Assembly (NCBI RefSeq): GCF_002573715.1
Contig: NZ_PDHM01000016.1
Location: forward strand, 289,649-353,648
DNA length: 64,000 nucleotides
DNA from: Paenibacillus sp. EZ-K15
Lineage (GTDB): Bacteria; Bacillota; Bacilli; Paenibacillales; Paenibacillaceae
Reading direction: 5' to 3'
The translations under genes and the position numbers were made by a program. Shown piece by piece: positions 55,783 to 64,000 of the stretch. Numbering within the stretch: position 1 is the stretch's first letter; every line of letters starts with the position of its first letter. A model generated the notes under the pieces. The model had not been told where the DNA came from. It was given only the letters and a program-made list of their open reading frames with translations, and ran no database searches.

Positions 55783-56460
55783 ATGAATCACGAACATTGG
55801 AAGCAGGCAGAAACCGCACTCGCATGTATGGAAGTTATCAAGAACGGTGATAACGACCCTGTCACGATTGAAGGCGAATCGGATGACCTGCGCTGCATCG
55901 GAATCGGTACGGATGCTGCAGTATTCGTATACGAACCTTTGCCGGCCTACGCGTTCAAACTGTATGCTGCGGAGGCGCTGCCTAAGAAGGAAGCGGAGAT
56001 TAAGGTCTATCAAGAGCTGGTGGGCAGCCCTTATTTCCCTACATTTTATGGGGCAGGTGAGCGTTATGTGGCAATCAGCCATGAATCTGGATTAACCCTG
56101 TATGACTGTTTGCTCTATGGTGTGTCCGTTCCAAGGCAGGTCATCGATGATGTCGAGGCAGCACGCTCCTTTGTACGGAGCAGGGGCTTAAACCCGCGGG
56201 ATATTCATTTGAAGAATGTACTGCTGCAGGAAGGCAGAGGGAAGGTGCTCGATGTATCGGAGTATATTCAGGAAGGAAACGACAAGCGATGGGAGCATCT
56301 TATGTGGGCTTACGACAACGTATATCCGCTGCTTGAGGGCAAGAAGCTGCCGCTATGGGTACTGGAGGCCGTGAAGAACGGATATTACCGTCTTGACCCA
56401 TCCAGTGTGAATATGCAGGAATTTGCGGACCGGATTGGGCGACTGTTCTTCAGAAAATAG
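55783..56460 (+). CDS. Serine/threonine protein kinase-like protein (YrzF-like)
   Basis: 225 residues. It looks like a short protein kinase fold: IGIGTDAAVFVYE in place of the glycine loop, AFKLY with the ATP lysine, RDIHLKNVLL as catalytic loop and VLDVSEY where DFG is expected. The changed glycine loop and DFG leave activity in doubt. YrzF-type proteins of Bacillus are the nearest family I can name. The ATG at 55783 follows GAGGTGG. It follows the NRPS-like gene after a strong terminator, so it is probably transcribed separately. Confidence 0.75.
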   Translation: MNHEHWKQAETALACMEVIKNGDNDPVTIEGESDDLRCIGIGTDAAVFVYEPLPAYAFKLYAAEALPKKEAEIKVYQELVGSPYFPTFYGAGERYVAISHESGLTLYDCLLYGVSVPRQVIDDVEAARSFVRSRGLNPRDIHLKNVLLQEGRGKVLDVSEYIQEGNDKRWEHLMWAYDNVYPLLEGKKLPLWVLEAVKNGYYRLDPSSVNMQEFADRIGRLFFRK

Positions 56461-56594
56461 GAAAATGGGACCCATTCGAAACAGGTAAGAGCATCCCCTC
56501 TTAACAAACGAAACGAAACGAAGCGCTATCTTCAGAACATACTTGGCGGATTCAATTCCCTTGAAGCTGTAACTGCTCCAGGGGGATTTTGTAA

Positions 56595-57536
56595 TTAAAA
56601 GATACTCCAGTCCATCTCCCGGGATATGGTCTGGAGTAAATGTACGCCGGCATAGCTGTTGCCTTTATCATTCAATGCAGGGCCTATCACGCCGATGCCA
56701 TAACGTCCCGGCACAAAAGTTAAAATGCCCCCTGAAACGCCGCTCTTGGCGGGTAAGCCTACCTGAATGGCGAATTCTCCTGATGCGTTGTACATGCCAC
56801 ATGTCGTCATGAACGTCTTGGCGATTTGAACATATCTTCTCGGTATGAGCGCTTTGCCGGTTAGCGGATCCGAACCGTTGCAGGCTAGCACCAATGCCAT
56901 TCTGGCTAAATCGGCGCAATCCACAGCGATGGAGCAGTGCCGAAAATACACCTCTAACACCTCTTCAACATCTCCGTTGAGAACCCCGTTTTCCTTTAGA
57001 AAGAATGCTATAGAGCGATTCAGATTCCCGGTTTCCGATTCGGAGCGGTAAACGCCCAAGTCATATTCCAAATCAGCGTTGCCCGCTAGCTCTCTAAGGA
57101 ACTGAAGAATTCGGTCGGATTTCTCGTTCGGGCTGTCTCCGCGAATTAAGGAAGAAACGGTAATCGCGCCTGCGTTAATCATCGGATTGAAGGGAATGCC
57201 GGGTCTGACTAACTCCAGCTTCAGCATGGAATTGAAGTTGTCTCCGGTCGGCTCCATGCCGACCTTGCTAAAGACGGCATCCTCTCCATTGTCCATCAGC
57301 GCCAATATCAGCGTAAACACTTTGGAGATGCTCTGCATCGTAAAACGCAGCCCGCAGTCCCCGGCGGTGACGGATTCACCCTGGGTGTTCATTAAGGTGA
57401 TGCCCAAAGCATCATGGGGAGCTTTGGACAGCTCGGGGATATAGGAGGCGACTTTGCCTCTACCGACACATGGCGAGCTGGCTTCCAGCCAGCCGGGGAG
57501 CTGCTGCCGGATGGTTTCGATTTCGGGTGACATCAT
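56595..57536 (-). CDS. glsA: Glutaminase
   Basis: 313 residues, normal for the family. It hydrolyses L-glutamine to glutamate and ammonia. The serine-dependent, beta-lactamase-like active site has the Ser-x-x-Lys in FTMQSISKVF, with NPMINAGAI, the Tyr in MYNASGEF and the C-terminal KSGVSGGI also present. The gene converges on the kinase-like gene; no obvious terminator lies between them. Confidence 0.95.
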   Translation of the reverse strand: MMSPEIETIRQQLPGWLEASSPCVGRGKVASYIPELSKAPHDALGITLMNTQGESVTAGDCGLRFTMQSISKVFTLILALMDNGEDAVFSKVGMEPTGDNFNSMLKLELVRPGIPFNPMINAGAITVSSLIRGDSPNEKSDRILQFLRELAGNADLEYDLGVYRSESETGNLNRSIAFFLKENGVLNGDVEEVLEVYFRHCSIAVDCADLARMALVLACNGSDPLTGKALIPRRYVQIAKTFMTTCGMYNASGEFAIQVGLPAKSGVSGGILTFVPGRYGIGVIGPALNDKGNSYAGVHLLQTISREMDWSIF

Positions 57537-57578
57537 CTGTTAAACCCCTTTCTAGGACTCTAGTTAGCCAGCAGTTGA

Positions 57579-57889
57579 ATGACATTAGTGACGATGAACC
57601 AAGCGGATTTTGTGACGTTGGATGACAAAAGATTGGGATGGGCTTGTGTGGAATCAACGCTTCTAGGTGTCCGCGGAAAAAATGCTTCCGTCAAATCACA
57701 GGCGATTTCAAGTTTGAACAGAAGCCAACAGGCTTTGTGCATGTTCAGGGTGTTTTATGACCACGCCAAGGATTCAGAAAGCGTGTATTATGCATGAGAT
57801 TTAATGAGATCGCTCCCGATAGCTTGAAACGGATCAGCATGTTCATTCGTTCGAACCCGCAGGATTTTGAGGTGTTAAAAGAAGAATAG
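57579..57889 (+). pseudogene. Decayed gene with internal deletion and frameshift
   Basis: Frame 1 runs from 57579 to 57797 and encodes a helical N-terminal part (LDDKRLGWACVESTLLGV, SQQALCMFRVFYDHAKDSES). A second frame from 57794 to 57889 continues with a C-terminal part (RFNEIAPDSLKRISMFIRSN). The two parts read as the ends of one protein of which the middle is missing. I recall proteins of this general type as uncharacterised in Bacillales but cannot name the family. No good ribosome binding site is present. Confidence 0.5.
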
Positions 57890-57919
57890 TCCGAAGACTT
57901 GAATAATAGAACGTTATAG

Positions 57920-57950
57920 CCCGCCATGACCGTCCATGCTGCGGGTTTTT
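57920..57950 (+). terminator. Terminator after the decayed gene
   Basis: CCCGC at 57920-57924 pairs with GCGGG at 57941-57945 with some inner pairing, followed by TTTTT. Confidence 0.65.
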
Positions 57951-57975
57951 GTTTTGTTCTGAGCATGTACGTTCG

Positions 57976-58051
57976 TGTAAGGTACTCAACAAGTTTGTTA
58001 AGCTTTATGTAAGGTTCGTATAAAAATCGTGTAAGGTTCGCCTTCTATAAT
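57976..58051 (+). promoter_or_regulatory. Three TGTAAGGT direct repeats and a -10 box before the ABC genes
   Basis: TGTAAGGTAC at 57976-57985, TGTAAGGTTCG at 58008-58018 and TGTAAGGTTCG at 58030-58040 are spaced by 32 and 22 bases, near whole turns of the helix. TATAAT stands at 58046-58051 and no good -35 box is present. This fits an activator-dependent promoter bound by an OmpR-type regulator, probably the one encoded at the window end. Confidence 0.65.
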
Positions 58052-58094
58052 TACATCTGTGCTTAACTAACGACAACTTGAAGGAGAACGCCAT

Positions 58095-58862
58095 ATGACA
58101 ACCATATTACAAGCAAAACATGTAGAAAAAACATTCGGTATTCAAGGAAATCAATATACGGCATTGCAAGACATCAATCTTGAAATTCAGGAAGGTGAGT
58201 TTGTCGGTATTATGGGACCTTCCGGGGCAGGCAAATCCACGCTGCTGAATATCTTCTCGACGATCGATACACCGTCGGCAGGCGATATTACCATTGCCGG
58301 ACAACATATCGTATCGATGAACGAGGAGCAGCTATCCGATTTTCGCCGGAATCAGCTCGGATTTATCTTTCAGGACTACAACCTGCTGGACACGCTCACC
58401 GTCAAAGAAAATATTTTGCTTCCCTTGGCATTGTCCAAGGTGCCTGCAGCCGAGATTGAGAAACGGGTTAACGAGATCGCCGACACGTTCGGGATTCGCG
58501 ATATCTTAAACAAATATCCTTATCACATCTCGGGTGGTCAGAAGCAGCGTACCGCGGCCTCGCGCGCCATTGTTGCTAATCCAAGCCTCATATTGGCGGA
58601 TGAACCGACAGGGGCGCTGGATTCCAAGTCGGCAACCAGCCTGCTGCAAAGCTTAAAGAAACTGAATGAGATAGAGCGTGCCACCATCATGATGGTCACT
58701 CACGATGCTTATGCAGCAAGCTACTGCAAACGCGTCATTTTTATAAAAGACGGGCAGCTGTACCAGGAGCTTCATCGAGAAGACCAACTGCGCAAGGTGT
58801 TTTTTGATCAGATCCTGGAGGTACTGGCTGCACTTGGGGGTGAGCATGATGACACTGTTTAG
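58095..58862 (+). CDS. ABC transporter ATP-binding protein, BceA/YxdL type
   Basis: 255 residues. Walker A is GPSGAGKST, the signature ISGGQKQR and Walker B LILADEPTGALD. Sequence and length fit the ATPases of Bce-type transporters, which free lipid targets from peptide antibiotics such as bacitracin. The ATG follows GAAGGAGAA. The gene end overlaps the permease start. It is the first gene of the module and follows the triple repeat described above. Confidence 0.94.
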   Translation: MTTILQAKHVEKTFGIQGNQYTALQDINLEIQEGEFVGIMGPSGAGKSTLLNIFSTIDTPSAGDITIAGQHIVSMNEEQLSDFRRNQLGFIFQDYNLLDTLTVKENILLPLALSKVPAAEIEKRVNEIADTFGIRDILNKYPYHISGGQKQRTAASRAIVANPSLILADEPTGALDSKSATSLLQSLKKLNEIERATIMMVTHDAYAASYCKRVIFIKDGQLYQELHREDQLRKVFFDQILEVLAALGGEHDDTV

Positions 58863-60780
58863 CATAGCCAGAAAAAACATCCGCAAAAATTTCACCAATT
58901 ACTTTTTATATTTTGCTTCGATGATCTTTAGTATCGTCATTTACTTCACTTTTGTTTCACTTAAATATGATACTGCGATTCAGTCCGCAACGGAGGGGTC
59001 GACAAAAATCAGCTCGGCCTTTAGCGGTGCCGCCGTTGTGCTGATCATCTTCGTGGCTATATTCATTTGGTACTCCAATTCATTCTTTACCCGCAAGCGC
59101 AAGAAAGAAGTCGGATTGTATTCATTGCTCGGTGTTCGGAAGAAACAAATCGGCCGAATGTTATTTTATGAAAACTTTCTGATGGGTGTGCTGGCTCTAC
59201 TGGCCGGGATTGCCCTGGGCTCTGTGCTGACGAGATTTTTTGTATCCCTGTTAATGAAGGTCATGGGATATGATGCGGTGTCGAATTTCTCGATATCGCC
59301 TGCGGCCATCATCAACACCGCCATCGTGTTTATGATCATTACGCTTATCACATCACTGCAGGGTTACCGATTGATCTACCGGTTCAAATTGATTGAGTTG
59401 TTTCATGCGGATCAGGAGGGAGAACGGGAACCGAAGGCTTCATGGATTACCGCTGTATTGTCTCTGGTATTCATAGGCACCGGATATTGGCTTGCTCTGC
59501 AGAACCTGCTGGAATCCAAGGCTTGGGCGGCGATGGGATTCATGCTAACGCCACTCGTCATCCTGACGACGGTGATTATCGGAACGTATCTGCTGTTCAG
59601 TACCCTGACCGTGACATTGTTGAAAATATCCAGAAATAACAAGAACAGATTCTGGAACGGGATGAACATGATTGGTGTCTCCCAGCTTCTATATCGCATC
59701 AAAGGCAATGCGCGTACGCTCACGATCATTGCCGTCCTTAGCGCGACAACACTTACTGCTGTTGGGACGGCTTACAGCTTTTATTACAGTAATGCAAGCA
59801 ATGCCCAGCAAGCGAACCCCAACAGCATGATGTGGATCTCCCACGATAGCAGCGTGACAAAGCGAGCCGACGAGTTGATAGACTCAACTCCGCATCACGA
59901 GCTGTTATATCATGCGTCCGTCCCTGTCCTTGAAGTGGATGCTGATGTTAGAGGGCTCAGCGAAGCATTTTCGCATGACATTCAAACATACAACGTCCTA
60001 TCTCAGCATGATTTTAACGAGCTGGCGAAGATGCAGGGCCGCAAAGATACCATCACTTTAAGCGGAGAAGATGCCGTTGCCTTGGACCCGGCCTATTACG
60101 AAGGATTTTCACCGACGTATGTGGGTTCTACGGTGACGCTCAAACCAAACAAGCAGGAACTGCAAATTACCTTTAAGGAATTGAAGAAATACAGCGTGCT
60201 GAACTTTGGTACGGTCTATTCTACAATCGTTGTAAGCGATGAACGGTTTGCGCAATTGGAGAAACAAGCAAACACGATCATGCTGGAGGCCTATGGCATA
60301 TCGAATCAAGACAAAGCGAAGCAGCTGACGGAGGATCTCGAAAGCATCTTGCCGGAAAGCGCGTCATTTGCCAGCTATTATCAGGATTATGCGAGAGGAA
60401 TGGAAGCGTCAGGCCTGTTGATTTTTATGGGAGGATTTCTGGGGCTTGTGTTCCTCACGGCGACCGGCAGCATCATATATTTCAAGCAATTAACCGAGGC
60501 AAATTCGGATAAGGCAAGATATCAGATATTAAACAAGATCGGCGTAAATCGGCGTGAGGTTAAAAAGAGCTTAGCCCAGCAAGTTCTGTTCATCTTTGCT
60601 TTACCGCTCGTTGCCGGCATTGCCCACTGCGCTGTCGCACTGTCCGCTTTGTCCAAACTTCTGCATATGAATCTTGTGATTCCGGTCGTGATCTGTATGG
60701 CTGTCTATACCTGTGTTTATTTGATCTATTACGTCGTTACCGTTAGGTCCTACTATAAAATTGTAACCAAAACTAAATAA
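58849..60780 (+). CDS. ABC transporter permease, BceB/YxdM type
   Basis: 643 residues with about ten membrane helices and a large extracellular domain (about residues 315-510) between helices 7 and 8, the typical BceB plan. FtsX-like segments lie at each end. In Bce systems this loop binds the peptide and the permease passes the signal to a partner kinase. The start is ATG 58849 (or 58846), after GGGGGTGAG, overlapping the ATPase gene. The YxeA-like gene starts 21 bases after it. Confidence 0.94.
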   Translation: MTLFSIARKNIRKNFTNYFLYFASMIFSIVIYFTFVSLKYDTAIQSATEGSTKISSAFSGAAVVLIIFVAIFIWYSNSFFTRKRKKEVGLYSLLGVRKKQIGRMLFYENFLMGVLALLAGIALGSVLTRFFVSLLMKVMGYDAVSNFSISPAAIINTAIVFMIITLITSLQGYRLIYRFKLIELFHADQEGEREPKASWITAVLSLVFIGTGYWLALQNLLESKAWAAMGFMLTPLVILTTVIIGTYLLFSTLTVTLLKISRNNKNRFWNGMNMIGVSQLLYRIKGNARTLTIIAVLSATTLTAVGTAYSFYYSNASNAQQANPNSMMWISHDSSVTKRADELIDSTPHHELLYHASVPVLEVDADVRGLSEAFSHDIQTYNVLSQHDFNELAKMQGRKDTITLSGEDAVALDPAYYEGFSPTYVGSTVTLKPNKQELQITFKELKKYSVLNFGTVYSTIVVSDERFAQLEKQANTIMLEAYGISNQDKAKQLTEDLESILPESASFASYYQDYARGMEASGLLIFMGGFLGLVFLTATGSIIYFKQLTEANSDKARYQILNKIGVNRREVKKSLAQQVLFIFALPLVAGIAHCAVALSALSKLLHMNLVIPVVICMAVYTCVYLIYYVVTVRSYYKIVTKTK

Positions 60781-60801
60781 TCTATCTTAAGGAGTATAGT
60801 C

Positions 60802-61167
60802 ATGAAAAAAACAATGATCTTCGGCGGCATTCTGGTCGCCATCCTAGTTGGATTTGTTATATTTATTCAAAATGTGAACATTAACCGTCTCGGGACGGAT
60901 CAATATTATGTGCAAATTAAGGATGGAACCCGAGTGGAAGAGAAAACGGATAACGGGGAGAAGTACATCTACTATGAGTACACCTTGGAGGGCTTCAACA
61001 AAGAAGGGAACGCGAAGACGTTAACCTTTAGGGCGAACAAAGAACTGCGAAAGGAAGCGTACTTGCGTTTATACGTCAAGGAAAAGGGTGTCAGTTCCTA
61101 TCAAGAGGTACAGGCAAACGAGCTTCCGGAACCAGCCAAGGTGAAGCTTGAAACGTTAGGAAAATAA
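60802..61167 (+). CDS. YxeA-family protein (DUF1093)
   Basis: 121 residues. One N-terminal membrane helix or signal (about 4-22), followed by a small beta-rich domain with YYVQIKDGTRVEEK and YIYYEYTLEGFNKEGNAKTL, typical of YxeA. In B. subtilis yxeA follows the yxdLM transporter genes, and the order is the same here. Its function is unknown. The start follows AAGGAG. Confidence 0.9.
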   Translation: MKKTMIFGGILVAILVGFVIFIQNVNINRLGTDQYYVQIKDGTRVEEKTDNGEKYIYYEYTLEGFNKEGNAKTLTFRANKELRKEAYLRLYVKEKGVSSYQEVQANELPEPAKVKLETLGK

Positions 61168-61193
61168 GGACGATATCAGAGGGAGAGAATAAC

Positions 61194-63398
61194 ATGACTC
61201 ATGTAAAAGAAAAAACGACGATCCTATCGAAAAAGGCTATTATTGTCTCACTTGCATTGACATTGACTGCATGCCCGCTCATCAACGCGGGTCATGCAGC
61301 GGCAAAGGCCGTTTCCCCGACTACAATTTCACAAGTCTCTGCGAGCGTTGAAGCGCATGCGCCGATTCAATATCATATTCAGGCGAGACTGAACGAGAAG
61401 AACATGACCATGCAGGGAAGCAGCATGGTTACCTATCGAAACACCAGTCAGGATACGTTGAATCAGCTGGTATTCCATACCTATGCCGATGCCAACCGTT
61501 CGAAATCGACACAGACGTCCATGTTTAAACGATCGAACGAAGAAATCAGCAAGAACCATCCGGATAAGAAGCCGGAAGATTTTCTCGGAGGTATTGATAT
61601 TCAAGGAGTGAACGCTAACAGCCAAGCTCTCGAGTTCCATAATAAAGATCAGGCTTTGGCTATTCAATTGAAGGAGCCCCTTCAACCGGGCGCAACGATA
61701 TCGGTACATATGGACTTCTCTCTGAACATTCCGTATGGCTCGCAGCGCTTATCTTATTACCAGGATATTGTGAATGGCGCTCACTGGTTTCCGGTTTTGT
61801 CGGTCTATGACGAGGAGAAGCATCAATGGAATACAACCCCTTACAGTCCATCATTCGAAAGCGATTATTATACTTCTGCAGATTATGAAGTAGAGTTCAA
61901 CGTTCCTGACGCTTATCAGGTGGCTATGCCAGGCACGATAACGACACGAAATAACGTGGAACCCGGCCGCAAGGTTGTTTCCGCTGTTGCCAACAATACA
62001 AGGGAATTCGTATTTTTTGCCAGTCCCAATTTCAAAGTGGATAGTGTTACCCGCGACGGCTTGACGATCGAATATTTATATTTTGATAACGAACCGGGAA
62101 AGAAACAGGTCATTGATCGGTATATCGATCAGGCATTTAAAGCCATTGAATTTTTTGGTGATAAATATGGCGCTTATCCTTATCCGGAATTCCGAATCGT
62201 TGAGTCTTACGTGGAGGGTGTGGCTATCGAATATTCGCGGGTCATCCAAATGGGACAAAATCACAGCCAGGCCGATCCCGCGCAGGACACAGTATTCGTT
62301 CATGAAATCGCTCATCAGTGGTTCCACGCTCTAATCGGAAACGATTCGGAGAAGGAATCTTTCCTGGACGAAGGTTTTGCCGATTTTTCCAAGGTGTATT
62401 TTGCCGAGAAGCAGGGGGATAAGCTGAATGGTTTTAAATCCATTCAATTTGACGATTCCAAGATGGAGCTTGCCATTGCATCGACCAATGACGAGGTGGG
62501 GGATTTGGCTAGCCCGGTGTATTACGAGAAAGGTCGCCAAGCAATCTACCAATTATACCGTTCTGTTGGCGAAGAGAAGTTTGACCGCTTTATGAAGGAA
62601 TATTTCAAACGATATGTATACAAAAATGCCACCATTGAGGGACTTCTCCAAACGATTGAAGACGTGCTCGGAAGAGAGGCGCGAAACGAAATGGCAACGG
62701 CTCTATATCAGCCGGGTTTTGTGCTTAAGCCTGAATACCAACTGTCCGAAGAGGAGAAAACCGCATATATGCATGATCAGTTTCAATTGCTGTACCAATC
62801 AGCCCTTTCCCAAATTCCAGGTTTGCCTTACGAAACGATGAGCCGCATCATGGAGAAGGCCCTTCAGGGAGAGCCATTATCGATCGTTCTGAGCGATCAA
62901 GTAAGTAATCAAACTCGCAAGCAGCAAGAAGCCATGGTGAACCAGCTCACAATGCTTCTTGATATCAGCGGAGTGAAATATGACGTTATTCGGGATCGCC
63001 AGGTGTTGAAAACGAAATTGAAGAAGGAACTGGGGACAAGCAATCTGATCGTGATCGGTAACGGTAAAACGAATGGGGTGATCCAGGCCCTGAAATCAGG
63101 TATCATCGAGCGGGTGAACAAAATGGGCTTTGCCTGGAAGGATACCATGAATCAACCGAGTGCTTCCGGGGCGTATGTGATCAAGCATCCATTCAATCAA
63201 AATCGCTTAATGCTGCACTATTTCTGGAATGGAGATCATGTAACAGATGAGGCCTTGGAGACCTACATGGCGAAAATGCAGGAATCCCTCGGATTCACGA
63301 GCGCTTTTTATCAGTACTATGTGATGGACAAGAAGGGCAAGGTGGTGTTAGATAAACAAGAGGAGAACCCGCTATCGAAGTTTTTTGCGGAGGAGTAA
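61194..63398 (+). CDS. Secreted M1-family zinc metallopeptidase
   Basis: 734 residues. An N-terminal signal with a lipobox-like LTAC (about residue 26) suggests a membrane-anchored outside enzyme. The zinc site HEIAHQWF and the third ligand Glu in LDEGFADF are 18 residues apart, as in M1 peptidases (HExxH-X18-E). Upstream is a beta-rich N-terminal domain; the last 220 residues are not recognised. The exopeptidase motif GAMEN is replaced by VEGVAIEYSR. It lies inside the peptide-resistance module, 26 bases after the YxeA-like gene, so it may degrade or trim peptides. Confidence 0.88.
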   Translation: MTHVKEKTTILSKKAIIVSLALTLTACPLINAGHAAAKAVSPTTISQVSASVEAHAPIQYHIQARLNEKNMTMQGSSMVTYRNTSQDTLNQLVFHTYADANRSKSTQTSMFKRSNEEISKNHPDKKPEDFLGGIDIQGVNANSQALEFHNKDQALAIQLKEPLQPGATISVHMDFSLNIPYGSQRLSYYQDIVNGAHWFPVLSVYDEEKHQWNTTPYSPSFESDYYTSADYEVEFNVPDAYQVAMPGTITTRNNVEPGRKVVSAVANNTREFVFFASPNFKVDSVTRDGLTIEYLYFDNEPGKKQVIDRYIDQAFKAIEFFGDKYGAYPYPEFRIVESYVEGVAIEYSRVIQMGQNHSQADPAQDTVFVHEIAHQWFHALIGNDSEKESFLDEGFADFSKVYFAEKQGDKLNGFKSIQFDDSKMELAIASTNDEVGDLASPVYYEKGRQAIYQLYRSVGEEKFDRFMKEYFKRYVYKNATIEGLLQTIEDVLGREARNEMATALYQPGFVLKPEYQLSEEEKTAYMHDQFQLLYQSALSQIPGLPYETMSRIMEKALQGEPLSIVLSDQVSNQTRKQQEAMVNQLTMLLDISGVKYDVIRDRQVLKTKLKKELGTSNLIVIGNGKTNGVIQALKSGIIERVNKMGFAWKDTMNQPSASGAYVIKHPFNQNRLMLHYFWNGDHVTDEALETYMAKMQESLGFTSAFYQYYVMDKKGKVVLDKQEENPLSKFFAEE

Positions 63399-63492
63399 GC
63401 TTGATGTATGTTTCCTTCTCAATGCTCCATGCGCTGTTGAATAGCAGCTTGGCAGGGGGGAAAAATGTTGGTTATAGCAGGGGGTGAACGAA

Positions 63493-64000
63493 TTGGCGTT
63501 TGATCAAAAGGTACTTGTCGTTGATGACGAGGCGGATATTGTCAGGCTTCTTCAAACCGTGCTGATCAAGGAAGGCATCGATCAGGTATATACCGCAGCA
63601 ACAGCGGAAGCAGCATGGCTTGAATTTCAGAAGTGGCAGCCCGATCTTGTCATTCTGGATATCATGCTTCCGGACGGAGAAGGATACGAGGTATGCAAGA
63701 AAATACGCAGCGTCTCCAATGTTCCGATATTCTTTTTATCGGCCAAGACCGAAGAGATTGATAAAATCCTGGGTTTCGCCATCGGCGGCGACGACTATAT
63801 TACCAAGCCCTTTAGTCCGAAGGAAGTGGCTTACCGGATCAAAGCCCGGTTTCGGAGACCGGATATTTCTGAGCATGAGGACAAACCGAATCGCGTGATT
63901 AAGAAAGGCCCCTTTGAATTAGATGAAGAGAAGGTGGAGCTGAAGAAGAACGGCAAAGTCATTCCACTAAAGCCGAAAGAGCTGGGATTGCTTACGCTGC
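63493..64000 (+). CDS. OmpR-family response regulator (cut by the window end)
   Basis: The first 169 residues are visible. The receiver has VVDDEAD, the phosphorylated Asp in LVILDIMLPD, the Ser in FLSAK and the Lys in ITKPF; the start of the winged-helix domain follows (KNGKVIPLKPKELGLLTL). A TTG start at 63493 follows GGGGGTGA. In Bce/Yxd modules such a regulator with a partner kinase controls the ABC genes, so it may bind the repeats at 57976-58040. The kinase gene is expected beyond the window. Confidence 0.93.
   Translation, partial: MAFDQKVLVVDDEADIVRLLQTVLIKEGIDQVYTAATAEAAWLEFQKWQPDLVILDIMLPDGEGYEVCKKIRSVSNVPIFFLSAKTEEIDKILGFAIGGDDYITKPFSPKEVAYRIKARFRRPDISEHEDKPNRVIKKGPFELDEEKVELKKNGKVIPLKPKELGLLTL

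Noticed and set aside
56505-56525. Short AACGA repeats between the kinase-like and glutaminase genes
   Set aside because: Only three or four units, with no sign of a longer array or function.

Overview
The window looks like chromosomal DNA of a spore-forming Gram-positive bacterium of the Paenibacillus type. The evidence is a surface protein with three SLH repeats, a gerA-type germination operon, cobalamin-independent MetE, a YtxJ-type bacilliredoxin, AraC regulators with membrane-bound sensors beside LplB/YtcP-type sugar transporters, strong AGGAGG ribosome binding sites, and frequent TTG and GTG starts. No rRNA, tRNA, CRISPR array, complete insertion sequence or prophage was seen.

Bases 1-24,500 are a carbohydrate-use region. 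It starts with the tail of a GH35 beta-galactosidase. Next comes a 1,659-residue S-layer-anchored polysaccharide lyase of family PL8 with its catalytic residues intact. A cytoplasmic 553-residue protein that I do not recognise and a KDPG aldolase follow, which suggests uptake and breakdown of unsaturated uronic acid products. A second block (8.5-24.5 kb) holds an RraA-type aldolase, a YhcH/YiaL protein, an AraC regulator, a 2-hydroxyacid dehydrogenase, an N-acetylneuraminate-lyase-type aldolase, a membrane AraC sensor, a three-gene ABC importer without its ATPase, a sialidase-fold protein, a CE4-like deacetylase and a secreted clan-A glycoside hydrolase. Together they look like a pathway for a sialic-acid-like or other acidic sugar.

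Bases 24.7-38.9 kb hold a ger operon (A, C, a small membrane protein, B), a MerR regulator with a GAP-family membrane protein, an aspartate/glutamate racemase facing away from metE, and a fused N-acetylmuramoyl-L-alanine amidase plus polysaccharide deacetylase. That fusion combines the two activities that CwlD and PdaA use to make muramic-delta-lactam in spore cortex. A two-component system with a propeller-like lipoprotein follows.

Bases 39.2-45.0 kb hold two tandem paralogous sugar-binding lipoproteins, two permeases and an HlyD-like adaptor. From 45 to 50 kb there are small accessory genes: a YwqG-like protein, a methyltransferase, an ECF sigma factor whose only well-placed start codon is AUC, a membrane protein that is probably its anti-sigma factor, and a bacilliredoxin. 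A chemoreceptor with a possible SigD promoter precedes a single-module NRPS-like enzyme (half condensation domain, adenylation, carrier, reductase).

The last part contains a kinase-like protein, glutaminase, a decayed gene, and a Bce/Yxd-type peptide-resistance module: ABC transporter, YxeA-like protein, secreted M1 peptidase, and the start of a response regulator cut by the window end. Repeated TGTAAGGT boxes lie in front of that module.
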